Positions 1-9,044 of a stretch of DNA of 64,000 nucleotides are shown here, one piece after another; position 1 is the first letter of the stretch; every line of letters starts with the position of its first letter. Source of the DNA: Rahnella ecdela (lineage in GTDB: Bacteria; Pseudomonadota; Gammaproteobacteria; Enterobacterales; Enterobacteriaceae); assembly GCF_019049625.1 (NCBI RefSeq), contig NZ_JAFMOY010000123.1, forward strand, positions 1 through 64,000, in the 5' to 3' direction. The position numbers and the translations under genes were made by a program. The notes beneath the pieces were generated by a model that was not told where the DNA came from, searched no databases, and worked only from the letters and a program-made list of their open reading frames with translations.

Positions 1-80
1 GCCGAACTCAGAAGTGAAACGCCGTAGCGCCGATGGTAGTGTGGGGTCTCCCCATGCGAGAGTAGGGAACTGCCAGGCAT
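1..80 (+). rRNA. rrf: 5S ribosomal RNA, 3' part
   Basis: The first 80 bases match the 3' two thirds of enterobacterial 5S rRNA as I know it, including the conserved loop around 5-20 and the closing strand TGCCAGGCAT at 71-80. The 5' end lies before the window, so an rRNA operon ends here and reads to the right. It is followed at once by a strong terminator. In E. coli the rrnG operon sits beside yfiM and pssA, the same neighbours seen here. Confidence 0.97.
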
Positions 81-91
81 CAAATAAGTGG

Positions 92-121
92 AAAGCCCTG
101 TACTGACGTACAGGGCTTTTT
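92..121 (+). terminator. Rho-independent terminator of the rRNA operon
   Basis: A perfect 11-bp stem (AAAGCCCTGTA at 92-102 with TACAGGGCTTT at 109-119) encloses a 6-base loop and runs into Ts. It lies 12 bases after the 5S rRNA end. Confidence 0.9.
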
Positions 122-213
122 GCTATGGGGAATTTGGTGGTTTTTGTTCGATATTCGTCCTGCCATCAGGGACATATTGCCCAATAGCGGTCTGTCTGAG
201 CCTCTGTCATCTG

Positions 214-561
214 TCAGAAATGCGTCAGATGATAAGCACTGTATCCTGCTGCTGCGCCAGCAATATCCCAGCTAAAATCTTTCCAGCTCCATCCGCTTCC
301 GCCTTCACGACTGTCATAAAGCTCTTTTGCCGCACCAAGCCCGACAGAAAACATCAGCCCGAATGACCGGCTCCGTGCTTCATTCCATCCCTGATGATCG
401 CCATAAGCTGTACCTGCGGCGGCCAATACGGTGGAACCTACAAAGTGTTCAGCCTTATCTTTGCCCGTCCATTGGTCATTCGCGTAATGCGTACATCCGC
501 TGCATCCTGCTATCAGGGCAATGCAAGTAAACCTGAAAGTGAAAGATAACTTCTGGAGCAT
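214..561 (-). CDS. yfiM: YfiM-type lipoprotein (DUF2279)
   Basis: A 115-residue protein with an N-terminal export signal and a lipobox LIAG-C with Cys20 as the lipidated residue. The remainder carries the features I recall in E. coli YfiM: a GKDK..HF stretch near residues 33-40, a Gly/Ala-rich hydrophobic part, and a [10 protein letters not shown] motif near residue 88. It is predicted to sit in the outer membrane or periplasmic leaflet; no biochemical role is known to me. It is next to pssA, as in E. coli. The ribosome-binding site before the chosen ATG is weak, so the start could be a little downstream, but the lipobox limits the choice. Confidence 0.85.
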   Translation of the reverse strand: MLQKLSFTFRFTCIALIAGCSGCTHYANDQWTGKDKAEHFVGSTVLAAAGTAYGDHQGWNEARSRSFGLMFSVGLGAAKELYDSREGGSGWSWKDFSWDIAGAAAGYSAYHLTHF

Positions 562-577
562 AAGGAAGAATTCCGGA

Positions 578-610
578 TAAAAAAAAGCCCGATCACGATG
601 ATCAGGCTTT
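578..610 (-). terminator. Terminator downstream of pssA
   Basis: On the minus strand a hairpin (AAAGCCTGATCA pairing with TGATCGGGCTTT, one mismatch) ends in a run of eight Ts. It lies 12 bases past the pssA stop codon and before yfiM, so the two genes are probably transcribed separately. Confidence 0.8.
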
Positions 611-622
611 CAGTATAGCCAA

Positions 623-1978
623 TTACAGAATTCGGCTGATGAGTCTGTCGATTCTTATCCGCCGTAAGCGTCGGATAAGCTTACGAACTTTGACCGGATA
701 ATTAGGAATGCTTTCCAGTTCCATATAATGCGAAACCACATGCGTATGCTGGCGAATTACTTCCAGCTCTTTATGACGCTCAACGGCCATTTCTTTATGC
801 GGATCGTGGATCAGAATGGCATTTTCAAGATCCAAACGCCAGGCGCGTGGATTCAGGTTGTTACCGGTGATCAGTTGCCAGCGATCATCCACCCACATGC
901 CTTTCAGGTGATAACTGTTATCACCGTCTTTCCACAGACGGACAATCAGCTGTCCGCTGTCAACGAAGCGCTGTAAACGACTCAGGAAGCGACGAAGGTT
1001 AATTTCATAAAGATACGGTAAGGCACCGATGATTTTGAACGGTTGATCCTGCGGAATATAGAAATCGTTGGCGGTCTTATCACCCACGATGATTTCCACC
1101 TGCTTTCCACGGCGTAGCAGATGAATAATGTTGCGTGCCAGCATCGCAGGCATATTGAAGTAGGGCGTACACAGTGTCAGTTTATGATCCGTGCTGGCCA
1201 TAAGATGATGGATAGTCCGGTTCAGTTCATTTTGTTTACCCAGCCCGACGATTGGCGTCACGGCCAGTTCATCGTTACCGGCGCTGTCTTTGAAGTGATA
1301 GCCGCTGGTACGCAGGGTCTGGCGGAACTGACGCGTTTCATTTTTAATTTCAATGCTTTTTGGACGATCTTCGCGATCGAGCCGCTGCACTGCAGCCGCT
1401 GTCAGGATCGACTTCTTCATAAAATCGATCATTGTGTTAGCCAGCGCGGTATTCGTCAGCAACTGGTAGCGATCGTAACGATATTTTTCATGGCGATGCA
1501 GATAAACGTCATTGAGGCTCGCGCCGCTGTAAATGACCTGATCGTCAATAACAAAGCCTTTTAGGTGCAAAACGCCCAAGGCTTCGCGGGTATTTACAGG
1601 CACGCCATAGACCGGCACGGAATGCTCGGGATGCTCTTTCGCCATACGACAATACCAGTCAGCATTGGTATTTGCCGCCGCTGCGCCGATACGACCACGC
1701 TGAGCGCGGTGCCAGTCAACCAGCACGCAAATCTCCAATTCAGGGCGTCGCTGCTTGGCATCATACAACGCCGACAGTACATCGCGACCGCCATCATCGT
1801 TCTCAAGATAGAGAGCGACCAGATAAATCCGTTGGGTGGCGTTAGCAATGGATTCGAGCAGCGTCGTACGGAAATCTGTCGGACAGTAGAGCGTTTTTAC
1901 AGCATCAACCGTTTGGGGGAGTTTGGGTAGCTGAGCAAGGTGTTGTTGATGTTTATTACGTTTAAATTTTGACAACAT
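623..1978 (-). CDS. pssA: CDP-diacylglycerol--serine O-phosphatidyltransferase
   Basis: It makes phosphatidylserine from CDP-diacylglycerol and L-serine, the first committed step to phosphatidylethanolamine. The 451-residue product has the same length as E. coli PssA and matches it almost throughout. Two phospholipase-D-type HKD motifs are visible: HLKGFVIDD with His138, Lys140 and Asp145, and HLKGMWVDD near residue 357. The basic C-terminus (many Arg in the last 25 residues) fits the known peripheral membrane and ribosome association. A GTG one codon upstream (1981) could also be used; ATG at 1978 was chosen because it gives the E. coli N-terminus MLSKFKRNK. Confidence 0.97.
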   Translation of the reverse strand: MLSKFKRNKHQQHLAQLPKLPQTVDAVKTLYCPTDFRTTLLESIANATQRIYLVALYLENDDGGRDVLSALYDAKQRRPELEICVLVDWHRAQRGRIGAAAANTNADWYCRMAKEHPEHSVPVYGVPVNTREALGVLHLKGFVIDDQVIYSGASLNDVYLHRHEKYRYDRYQLLTNTALANTMIDFMKKSILTAAAVQRLDREDRPKSIEIKNETRQFRQTLRTSGYHFKDSAGNDELAVTPIVGLGKQNELNRTIHHLMASTDHKLTLCTPYFNMPAMLARNIIHLLRRGKQVEIIVGDKTANDFYIPQDQPFKIIGALPYLYEINLRRFLSRLQRFVDSGQLIVRLWKDGDNSYHLKGMWVDDRWQLITGNNLNPRAWRLDLENAILIHDPHKEMAVERHKELEVIRQHTHVVSHYMELESIPNYPVKVRKLIRRLRRIRIDRLISRIL

Positions 1979-2122
1979 CACAGTGCGCTTCTTCTCTCTT
2001 CATGTAATGGCTTTAGCGGCACAAACAGACATAGGTAACCGCACAATCGGTCGATAATACCATTAGTCCTGTCTGATGTGCGTATCTTTTGCCTGTTCAT
2101 CGCGCAGGCTCATGGTTTTCTG

Positions 2123-4783
2123 CTACAAAATTCGGGCCTTTTCCAGCGTCAGGGAGAGGTTCACGATACCGTCCTGAATCTGAATGTCGACGTCAAACCC
2201 CAGCTTTCTGGCCAGCGTAATCATGCCGCGATTGTTGGGCATGGTAATTCCGGTCAGACGTTGCAGCCCGTGCTCTGCAGCGTACTTGATCATCTTATCC
2301 AGCAGGCGTCTTCCAAGCCCTAAACCTTTCAGATCAGAGCGAACCAGAACAGAGAATTCGGCGTCAGTATTATCGGGATCTGAAACCGCCCGGGTAACAC
2401 CAATAATTTCACTTTTTTCATTCACAGTATGAATAGCCACGAACGCCATTTCGCGGTCATAGTCGATTTGGGTCATATTCGCTAAATCTTCATGAGTGAA
2501 TTCGTTGATCTCACTGAAATAACGATAGTAGAGATCTTCCTTGGTTACTTTGAGGATAAACGCTTTAAGCAACGGTTCATCTTCCGGGAGTATAGGGCGG
2601 AACAGCGCCTGCGACCCGTCTTTCAGTATAACGCGTTCTTCCAGTTCTCGCGGATAAGGACGGATTGCCAGTCGTGAAGGGCCGCCGGGTTTGTGCGCCG
2701 AAAGCTGCATTGAGACATCAAGCAGGCTGAGTTCACTACCGGAAACCAGCAGAGGATGAATATCCAGCCGTTCTATTTCAGGGCAATCGATAATCAGGTT
2801 AGACACATTCACCAGCAGCTGACTCAGCGCCGGGATATCGAGAGGATGTAACGCATTGCGGCCACGAATTTTACCGCTCTTGAGTGCCTGAACCACCTGA
2901 TATCGTGCCAGCGTCATGTTCAGCGGTGGCAGAGAAATCACCGCCTGTCTTTCCGGAAGCCAGTCAGTGCCCCCCTCGGCCAGCATAATCAACGGTCCGA
3001 AGACCGGATCTTGCTCAACCACCACGCGAAGTTCCTGTGAGCCTGGCCTGTTGGCCATAGTTTGTACCAGCAGTCCCTGAATTCTTGCCTGCGGAAATGC
3101 CTGTCTGGCGCGGTCAAATATCGCATTCGCCGCCTGTTCCACTTCGCTGGCTGTGCGCAGATATAACATCACGCCCTGCACTTCAGAATTATGCGGGATG
3201 TCCGGAGAGCGCAATTTCAGCGCTACCGGATAGCCCACCTGACTGGCGATATTCACCGCCTCAGCGCTGTCGCTGGCTATCCACGTCGGTAACACATTCA
3301 TCCCGTACGCCTGCAAAATTACGCGCACCTCATGAGTATCGAGCTGAGTAATGCCTTCCGCTAACGTCCGGGCAATCAGCTGATGCGCCTGATCGGTGTT
3401 CTGTTCAAGGTCTGCCGGAAGTGCCGGTGTTTCTTTCAGCTGCTTCTGATTACGGCGATATTCCACCATGTGCATAAACGCCGTCACCGTGCCTTCCGGC
3501 GTGCGGTATGTCGGGATCCCAGCTTCGGTAAATAGTTTACGGGCTTCCTGTGATGAAAACTCTCCACACCAGTTGGTAAGCAATGTGATGTATTTACCGC
3601 GCGGATGCTGACGAACAGCCTCTATCAGGTGGCTCGCTGTCACCGTGCCATGTGCTGCTGCGCTGGGAGCGTGGATCACCAGCAATGCGTCATAATCAGT
3701 ACTATCGAGCAGAGCGGTCATCACTGCCTGATATAGCTTTGGTGTAGCATCGTCGCGCAAATCTAACGGATTGGCGGTGGCAATCGCTTCTGGCAAAACA
3801 GTGCTCAGGGCATGACGGGTTTCATCACTGAGTTTCGCCAGTTTACCGTTGCGCGAAAGCAGCTGATCTAATGCCATTGCCGCAGGCGCGGCGCCGTTGC
3901 TGATAATAAGTAAGCGATCACCGCGCAACGGGCGCATATGGCTCAGCGTTTCAACCGCGGAAAATAGTTCATGAGTATCCTGCACGCGTAGCAAACCGGC
4001 GCGCTGGATAGCGGCATCGTAGGCGGCGTCCAGGCTCAGCGGGCTGTTGAGCAGATGCTGGGCCTGTCCGCTGCGACCACTTTTAATCACCAGAATGGGT
4101 TTATTGCGCGAAGCACTGCGTGAGGCAGAAAGAAAGCGCCGCGCATCACTGATGTGTTCGAGGTAAAGAAGGATGGCACTGGTTTTGCTGTCGCGGGCGA
4201 GGAAGTCGAGCAGGTCATCGACATCAATATCGAGGCTGTCACCCAAAGATATGAAATAGGAAAAGCCCACGGCGCGCTGTTGCGCCCAGTCGAGAATGGT
4301 ATTGGCGACGGCAGCGGATTGCGAAATAAATGCCAGTTTACCGGGCAGGATCGGCACCGGCGAAAAGCTGGCATTCAGCTTTTGCCACGGAGCGAGAATA
4401 CCCAGACTGTTTGGCCCGAGCAGACGCATCGAAAAGCGCTGGGCGCAGTTTTTGAGTTCAGCGAATTGCTGGGGTTTGGAGGAAAGCACAATCACTGTTT
4501 TACAGCCGCGTTCGCCAAGCTGTTCGAGCAAGTCGAGATTGCGGTCAGCGTGGGTGCAAAGAATGGCCAGATCCGGCGACATCGGCAAGCTGGCGACATC
4601 CCGCCAGGTCAGGACACCACACACTGCACGATAAGCGGGCGTGACCGGCAGCACCGGGCCATTAAATCCGCTGTCGAGCAGATTGCGCATCATCAGATAT
4701 CCGGCGCGGCCCGGTTTATTGCTGGCACCAATAACCGCGATAGATTCAGGTCGTAGCAGGGCTTCTAGTCCGCGCTGGCTCAT
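2123..4783 (-). CDS. patZ: Protein lysine acetyltransferase PatZ (acyl-CoA synthetase-like + GNAT)
   Basis: An 886-residue multidomain protein equal in length to E. coli PatZ (YfiQ/Pka), which acetylates lysines of metabolic enzymes, for example acetyl-CoA synthetase. In order: CoA-binding and ligase-CoA domains of the NDP-forming acyl-CoA synthetase type (about 1-450), an ATP-grasp-like region (about 480-700) and a C-terminal GNAT acetyltransferase domain (about 725-880) with the acetyl-CoA loop in SDLKGLGLGRRLL. The upstream in-frame Met at 4798 was rejected because MSQRGLEALL at 4783 is the family N-terminus. It lies 31 bp after tapT on the same strand, probably one transcript. In E. coli this pair is also adjacent. 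Confidence 0.96.
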   Translation of the reverse strand: MSQRGLEALLRPESIAVIGASNKPGRAGYLMMRNLLDSGFNGPVLPVTPAYRAVCGVLTWRDVASLPMSPDLAILCTHADRNLDLLEQLGERGCKTVIVLSSKPQQFAELKNCAQRFSMRLLGPNSLGILAPWQKLNASFSPVPILPGKLAFISQSAAVANTILDWAQQRAVGFSYFISLGDSLDIDVDDLLDFLARDSKTSAILLYLEHISDARRFLSASRSASRNKPILVIKSGRSGQAQHLLNSPLSLDAAYDAAIQRAGLLRVQDTHELFSAVETLSHMRPLRGDRLLIISNGAAPAAMALDQLLSRNGKLAKLSDETRHALSTVLPEAIATANPLDLRDDATPKLYQAVMTALLDSTDYDALLVIHAPSAAAHGTVTASHLIEAVRQHPRGKYITLLTNWCGEFSSQEARKLFTEAGIPTYRTPEGTVTAFMHMVEYRRNQKQLKETPALPADLEQNTDQAHQLIARTLAEGITQLDTHEVRVILQAYGMNVLPTWIASDSAEAVNIASQVGYPVALKLRSPDIPHNSEVQGVMLYLRTASEVEQAANAIFDRARQAFPQARIQGLLVQTMANRPGSQELRVVVEQDPVFGPLIMLAEGGTDWLPERQAVISLPPLNMTLARYQVVQALKSGKIRGRNALHPLDIPALSQLLVNVSNLIIDCPEIERLDIHPLLVSGSELSLLDVSMQLSAHKPGGPSRLAIRPYPRELEERVILKDGSQALFRPILPEDEPLLKAFILKVTKEDLYYRYFSEINEFTHEDLANMTQIDYDREMAFVAIHTVNEKSEIIGVTRAVSDPDNTDAEFSVLVRSDLKGLGLGRRLLDKMIKYAAEHGLQRLTGITMPNNRGMITLARKLGFDVDIQIQDGIVNLSLTLEKARIL

Positions 4784-4814
4784 CAGAACTCCAATCAATC
4801 ATCCTGAACTGATT

Positions 4815-5519
4815 CTAGAGGTTTTCTTCGTTCTTTGCTGTGAGCTGATGCACCGGATGATGGGGTTTTCCGGCCAGATATTGGGTACGGAAATGGGTGA
4901 AGTGCCGCGAAAGTCCCGCAGATGCGTCAATATCACCGGCTTTTTCCAGCAAAGCGGCGGCCACTTCAACGGTGCAATGCAGTTCCGGACGTGAGGCTTC
5001 ACGCAGGATATAGCCGGAGCTGGCGCTTACATCGAGTGAAAACACCGGCAGATTATCCAGATAAGGGCTTTTGCGAAACATCTTGCGCGCTTCGTTCCAG
5101 GTGCCGTCGAGCATAATAAATAAAGGTGGTTTACTGCCTGCCGGAACTTTTGTAAATACCTGACGCGGCGGTGTTGCGAAAGACGCAGGGAAAACTACGT
5201 AAGCCTGACGCCCGGGATCGGCAATCGCTTCCAGCAACGCTGGATCAGTTTGTGTGCGTGACCACAGAAACGCTTGGGTATCGGGCAGGACATCGGCAAT
5301 TAACCGGCCAGTATTGCTGGGTTTCATCGGCTCAGTGTCAAACATCACCAGACAAAAACGGCTGGCGGCCTGATGGATTTCGCGCGTGGCGCAGATGCAG
5401 TTACGTATGGGTAACAGGCAGGTCTGACAGCGAATGGCCCGGGATCCGCGCGCAAGGAAAGGGCGGGTTGACTGGGCTAAGCGTTGCTCACGCAGGCGAA
5501 GAACGGCGTTGTCTGACAT
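4815..5519 (-). CDS. tapT: tRNA-uridine aminocarboxypropyltransferase (DTW domain)
   Basis: It is predicted to transfer the aminocarboxypropyl group of S-adenosylmethionine to U47 of tRNAs, making acp3U, the established role of E. coli TapT (YfiP). The 234-residue product shows the N-terminal zinc-binding cysteines C31, C34, C41 and C43 and the DTW signature as DGTW at residues 138-141. The ATG at 5519 is preferred over 5525 because a GGA lies 8 bases upstream and the N-terminus then aligns with E. coli. It is followed by patZ on the same strand. Confidence 0.93.
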   Translation of the reverse strand: MSDNAVLRLREQRLAQSTRPFLARGSRAIRCQTCLLPIRNCICATREIHQAASRFCLVMFDTEPMKPSNTGRLIADVLPDTQAFLWSRTQTDPALLEAIADPGRQAYVVFPASFATPPRQVFTKVPAGSKPPLFIMLDGTWNEARKMFRKSPYLDNLPVFSLDVSASSGYILREASRPELHCTVEVAAALLEKAGDIDASAGLSRHFTHFRTQYLAGKPHHPVHQLTAKNEENL

Positions 5520-5595
5520 AGGCATTCCGGTTAACGAAAAACGGCTATTCTAATCACCCGGTCAGGACAGGCAAGTGGCAACTGGCGAATAACAG

Positions 5596-5621
5596 AAAAA
5601 GGCCCGTACAGTACGGGCCTT
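5596..5621 (-). terminator. Terminator downstream of trxC
   Basis: GGCCCGTA / TACGGGCC stem (8 bp, 3-base loop) followed on the minus strand by TTTTT. It lies 28 bases beyond the trxC stop, between trxC and tapT. Confidence 0.85.
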
Positions 5622-5648
5622 CGGCAGGGCTTTATAGCGGCTTATGCG

Positions 5649-6068
5649 TTACAATGATTCATTGAGCCAGTTGTTGAACGGCGCCTTAGGCATCGCTCCG
5701 CTCAACATATCGACCATTTTGCCTTCATTAAATACCATAATGGTCGGAATACTGCGGATACGGAACCGCGCGCTCAGTTCAGGTTCTGCTTCGGTATTAA
5801 CCTTAATGAAACGGATTTTACCGGCACGTTCCTGCGCCACATCTTCAAAAATTGGCGCGAAATTAACGCAAGGGCCACACCACGGTGCCCAGAAATCGAT
5901 GACAACCGGCAAATCATCTTGCAGATATTTGTCCAGGGTGGCAGCGGTCGCGTGAACCACATCGCCTTCAAAAAGTGCATGACCGCAGCGGCCGCATTTT
6001 GCGCCGTCGTCGATACGATCCTCAGGCAGGCGGTTGGTGGCCTGACATGATGAACAAACCGTATTCAT
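5649..6068 (-). CDS. trxC: Thioredoxin 2
   Basis: A cytosolic disulfide reductase of 139 residues, the E. coli TrxC length. The N-terminal zinc finger is intact (C5, C8, C25, C28) and the active site reads WCGPC with Cys64 and Cys67. E. coli trxC is induced by OxyR under peroxide stress; I did not identify an OxyR site in the 244-bp gap to yfiF. It is transcribed divergently from yfiF and has its own terminator, unlike a simple operon with tapT. Confidence 0.97.
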   Translation of the reverse strand: MNTVCSSCQATNRLPEDRIDDGAKCGRCGHALFEGDVVHATAATLDKYLQDDLPVVIDFWAPWCGPCVNFAPIFEDVAQERAGKIRFIKVNTEAEPELSARFRIRSIPTIMVFNEGKMVDMLSGAMPKAPFNNWLNESL

Positions 6069-6312
6069 AAAATAGCCTCTACATTGCTTAACGTGAGAAA
6101 GGTATCAACCACAAACTCGTTTTTATCCTTAAAAACGGTTAATAAAACAGCTGATATGTTACTTGTATGTTGTAAGTATGAGGGCGTCACCTTGAGTAAA
6201 CAACGTGGTTTATTCAATGAATACGATAGTTTTAAGCTTTTGGTCCAAAGCCTGTGGCTTAGCTCACAGACATCAGGTAATCTTCGCGCCCTGCGCGTAG
6301 GTGGAGAGAAAA

Positions 6313-7416
6313 ATGAACGATTCATTCAGTGGCAAGAACGGCAAAGTCAAAGTGATGTACGTCCGCAGTGACGACGACGGCGATAACCGCAACAACGATA
6401 AACGTCCTTCCAACAACAAAGGACGTCCGGGCGATAAACCTCGCCAGGGTTCCCGTCCAGACGATGCCCGCCGCAATGAGTGTCGTAGCAGCGATTCCCG
6501 TGGTGATTCGCGCGGCCCGGCGCCGCGTCGTGGCGACGATCGTCCGCGCCGTCCGGCCCGTGATGACGACGGCCCGTACTCTTCGCCGTGGAAAACTGTT
6601 TCCCGTGCACCGGCAGATGAATCTGTTCCTGATCACGGTGGTATCAGCGGCAAAAGCTTTATCGATCCTGAACAGCTGCGTCGTCAGCGTCAGGAAGAAA
6701 CCCGCGTATACGGTGAAAATGCCTGTCAGGCGCTGTTCGCAAGCCGTCCGGACGCTATCGTCCGCGCCTGGTTTGTTCAGTCGGTCACCCCGCGTTTTCG
6801 TGAAGCACTGCGCTGGATGGCGGCAAACCGCAAAGCCTACCATGTGGTTGAAGATGACGAGCTGGCGAAAGCCTCCGGCACTGAACACCACGGCGGTGTG
6901 TGTTTCCTGATCAAAAAACGTCAGGGTTTGGACGCAGAAACTTATCTGCAAACAGCTCCGGCAAAAGACTGCGTGCTGGCGCTCGAAAACGTCGGTAACC
7001 CGCATAACCTCGGCGGTATCATGCGTTCTTGTGCGCACTTTGGTATCAACGGGATGATGGTGCAGGATCCGGCTCAGCTGGAATCCGGTGCGGCAGTCCG
7101 TACCGCTGAAGGCGGCGCGGAACACGTTAAAGCCATCAGTGCGGATAACTTCCTTGAAGTGCTGGAAACCTTCCGTAAAGCGGGATACACCATTGTGACC
7201 ACGTCCAGCCATAAAGGTACGGCGCTCGGCAAAGCCGTGTTACCGGCCAAAATGGTGCTGGTGTTGGGTGAAGAAAGTGATGGTCTGTCTGACTCCGCAT
7301 GGCAGCAGGGCGACCTGAGTGTGTCTATCGGCGGTACCGGTAAAGTGGAAAGCCTCAACGTTTCCGTTGCATCCGGTATTTTGCTGGCAGAATGGTGGCG
7401 TCAGAACCAGGCATAA
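6313..7416 (+). CDS. yfiF: SpoU-family RNA 2'-O-methyltransferase-like protein YfiF
   Basis: A 367-residue SPOUT-class protein. Residues 1-85 are a low-complexity Arg/Asp/Gly-rich tail likely to contact RNA; a SpoU substrate-binding domain follows (about 120-195, GENACQALF) and then the SpoU catalytic domain with motif 1 ([12 protein letters not shown]), motif 2 (VLGEESDGL) and motif 3 ([15 protein letters not shown]). It resembles E. coli YfiF, whose precise RNA target is unknown to me. GGAGAG at 6303-6308 favours the ATG at 6313 over a GTG at 6301. The tail differs in length and composition from E. coli YfiF, as expected of a disordered region. Confidence 0.92.
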   Translation: MNDSFSGKNGKVKVMYVRSDDDGDNRNNDKRPSNNKGRPGDKPRQGSRPDDARRNECRSSDSRGDSRGPAPRRGDDRPRRPARDDDGPYSSPWKTVSRAPADESVPDHGGISGKSFIDPEQLRRQRQEETRVYGENACQALFASRPDAIVRAWFVQSVTPRFREALRWMAANRKAYHVVEDDELAKASGTEHHGGVCFLIKKRQGLDAETYLQTAPAKDCVLALENVGNPHNLGGIMRSCAHFGINGMMVQDPAQLESGAAVRTAEGGAEHVKAISADNFLEVLETFRKAGYTIVTTSSHKGTALGKAVLPAKMVLVLGEESDGLSDSAWQQGDLSVSIGGTGKVESLNVSVASGILLAEWWRQNQA

Positions 7417-7433
7417 TCGCTGGTTTCAGCCAT

Positions 7434-7463
7434 AAAAAAACGGACGCTTAATGCGTCCGTTTT
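7434..7463 (+). terminator. Bidirectional terminator between yfiF and emrB
   Basis: AAAACGGACGC (7437-7447) pairs with GCGTCCGTTTT (7453-7463) around a 5-base loop. A/T runs on both sides let it serve convergent yfiF and emrB. Confidence 0.88.
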
Positions 7464-7491
7464 GCTTTCTGACATTCAGTAACAGCCTGAA

Positions 7492-9027
7492 TCAGTGCGC
7501 GCCACCGGCTCCGCCACCGCTGGTGAACGGCGGTCGGGCGAACCAGATTAAAATAAGCAGCACCAGGAATGCGCCGCCAGATAACCAGAAAATCTCATTG
7601 GCAGAGATGATCAATCCCTGATTAGTGATTTCCCGCGCTATCCAGCCCGAAGCCTGCTGATGGCTCATGCCCAACCCTTCCAGCTGCTGATACGTCTGCG
7701 TCGCTGCCGGATTATACGGTGTGATGTTTTCCGTTAATTGCGAGTGATGCAGCGATTCACGGTTCGACCACATGGTGGTGGTGATCGACGTACCAATCGA
7801 GCCTGCCAGCGTACGGATAAAGTTCGACAAACTGGATGCTGCCGCCATGCGTTCAGGCGGTAAACCTGAAAGAATAATGGTGGTCAGCGGCATGAAGAAG
7901 CAACCGACCGCGAAGCCCTGAATAAACTGCGGCCAAGCCGACGCCCCAAAATCCATCCCCGGTTCGAACGTATACGCACGCCAGAAGAAGCAGTAGGCAT
8001 ACATGATAAAGCTGAAGGTCACCAGCTTTCGCATATCCAGCCGATGTGCAAAGCGTCCGATTATGGGTGACATCAGAACTGGCAAAATACCCACTGGCGC
8101 GGACGCCAGACCGGCCCAGGTAGCGGTATACCCATAGACCTCTTGCAATAGCTGCGGCAGCAAGACAATTGCGCCGAAGTAGAGCATGTAGGCCAGGCTG
8201 ATACACAGCACGCCTATGGTAAAGTTTCGTGATTTAAACAGCGACAGATCGACTATCGGGTGATCATCGGTCAGCTCCCACACGACCAGGAAGCACAGCG
8301 CGACCACCGCCACGACCGCCAGTACGATAATTTCCGTCGAGTTAAACCAGTCGAGTTCTTTACCCCGGTCGAGCATCACCTGCAATGCGCCAATGCCGAG
8401 AACCAGCAGCACCAACCCCACACTGTCGATGGGTCTTATCTGCGTTGCGGTTTCGCGTCCTTTCAGCGTTCTCAGCGTCAGGAATACCACCGCAATACCG
8501 ATCGGCACATTGATAAAGAAGATCCATCCCCAGTGATAGTTATCACTGATATATCCGCCGAGGATCGGCCCGCAGATCGGGGCGACGATCACCGTCATCG
8601 ACCAGAGTGCGAGCGCGGTACTTCGCTTGGCCGGCGGATAGTTATTGAGTAACAGACTTTGTGAGAGCGGGATCAGTGGACCTGCCACCACGCCCTGCAC
8701 CACACGGAAGAAGATCAGCATTTCCAGACTGGTGGACATACCGCACAGCCACGATGCAATCGCAAACAGCACCGTGGACCACAGGAAGAGTTTCACCTCA
8801 CCAATGCGTTTTGCCAGCCAGCCGGTGATCGGGATCGAAATGGCGTTTGCCACCCCGAACGACGTTATAACCCAGGTGCCCTGAGAGTTCGAGGCACCCA
8901 GATTCCCGGCGATGGTCGGGATCGCCACGTTGGCGATCGTCGAGTCCAGCACCTGCATAAAGGTAGCCATAGACAAAGCCACCGTCATCCAGGCCAGCGG
9001 GGCGCCTACCAGCGGTTTATTTGCCAC
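7492..9027 (-). CDS. emrB: Multidrug efflux MFS transporter EmrB (DHA2, 14 TM)
   Basis: Inner-membrane proton-driven exporter of hydrophobic agents (in E. coli CCCP, nalidixic acid). The 511-residue product matches E. coli EmrB (512) with about 14 membrane segments, the DHA motif region LDSTIANVAIPTIAG near residue 30 and the motif C region with GGYISD near residue 160. The C-terminus is Gly-rich (GGGAGGAH), as in E. coli. It starts 17 bp after emrA and is the last gene of emrR-OMF-emrA-emrB. It works with EmrA and an outer-membrane channel. Confidence 0.97.
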   Translation of the reverse strand: MANKPLVGAPLAWMTVALSMATFMQVLDSTIANVAIPTIAGNLGASNSQGTWVITSFGVANAISIPITGWLAKRIGEVKLFLWSTVLFAIASWLCGMSTSLEMLIFFRVVQGVVAGPLIPLSQSLLLNNYPPAKRSTALALWSMTVIVAPICGPILGGYISDNYHWGWIFFINVPIGIAVVFLTLRTLKGRETATQIRPIDSVGLVLLVLGIGALQVMLDRGKELDWFNSTEIIVLAVVAVVALCFLVVWELTDDHPIVDLSLFKSRNFTIGVLCISLAYMLYFGAIVLLPQLLQEVYGYTATWAGLASAPVGILPVLMSPIIGRFAHRLDMRKLVTFSFIMYAYCFFWRAYTFEPGMDFGASAWPQFIQGFAVGCFFMPLTTIILSGLPPERMAAASSLSNFIRTLAGSIGTSITTTMWSNRESLHHSQLTENITPYNPAATQTYQQLEGLGMSHQQASGWIAREITNQGLIISANEIFWLSGGAFLVLLILIWFARPPFTSGGGAGGAH

Positions 9028-9044
9028 GAAGGCCTCCGGAGATT

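Noticed and set aside
6322-7212. Long open frame of 296 codons antisense to yfiF
   Set aside because: Composition mirrors the sense codons of a GC-rich gene, no ribosome-binding site, no recognisable protein; a shadow frame.
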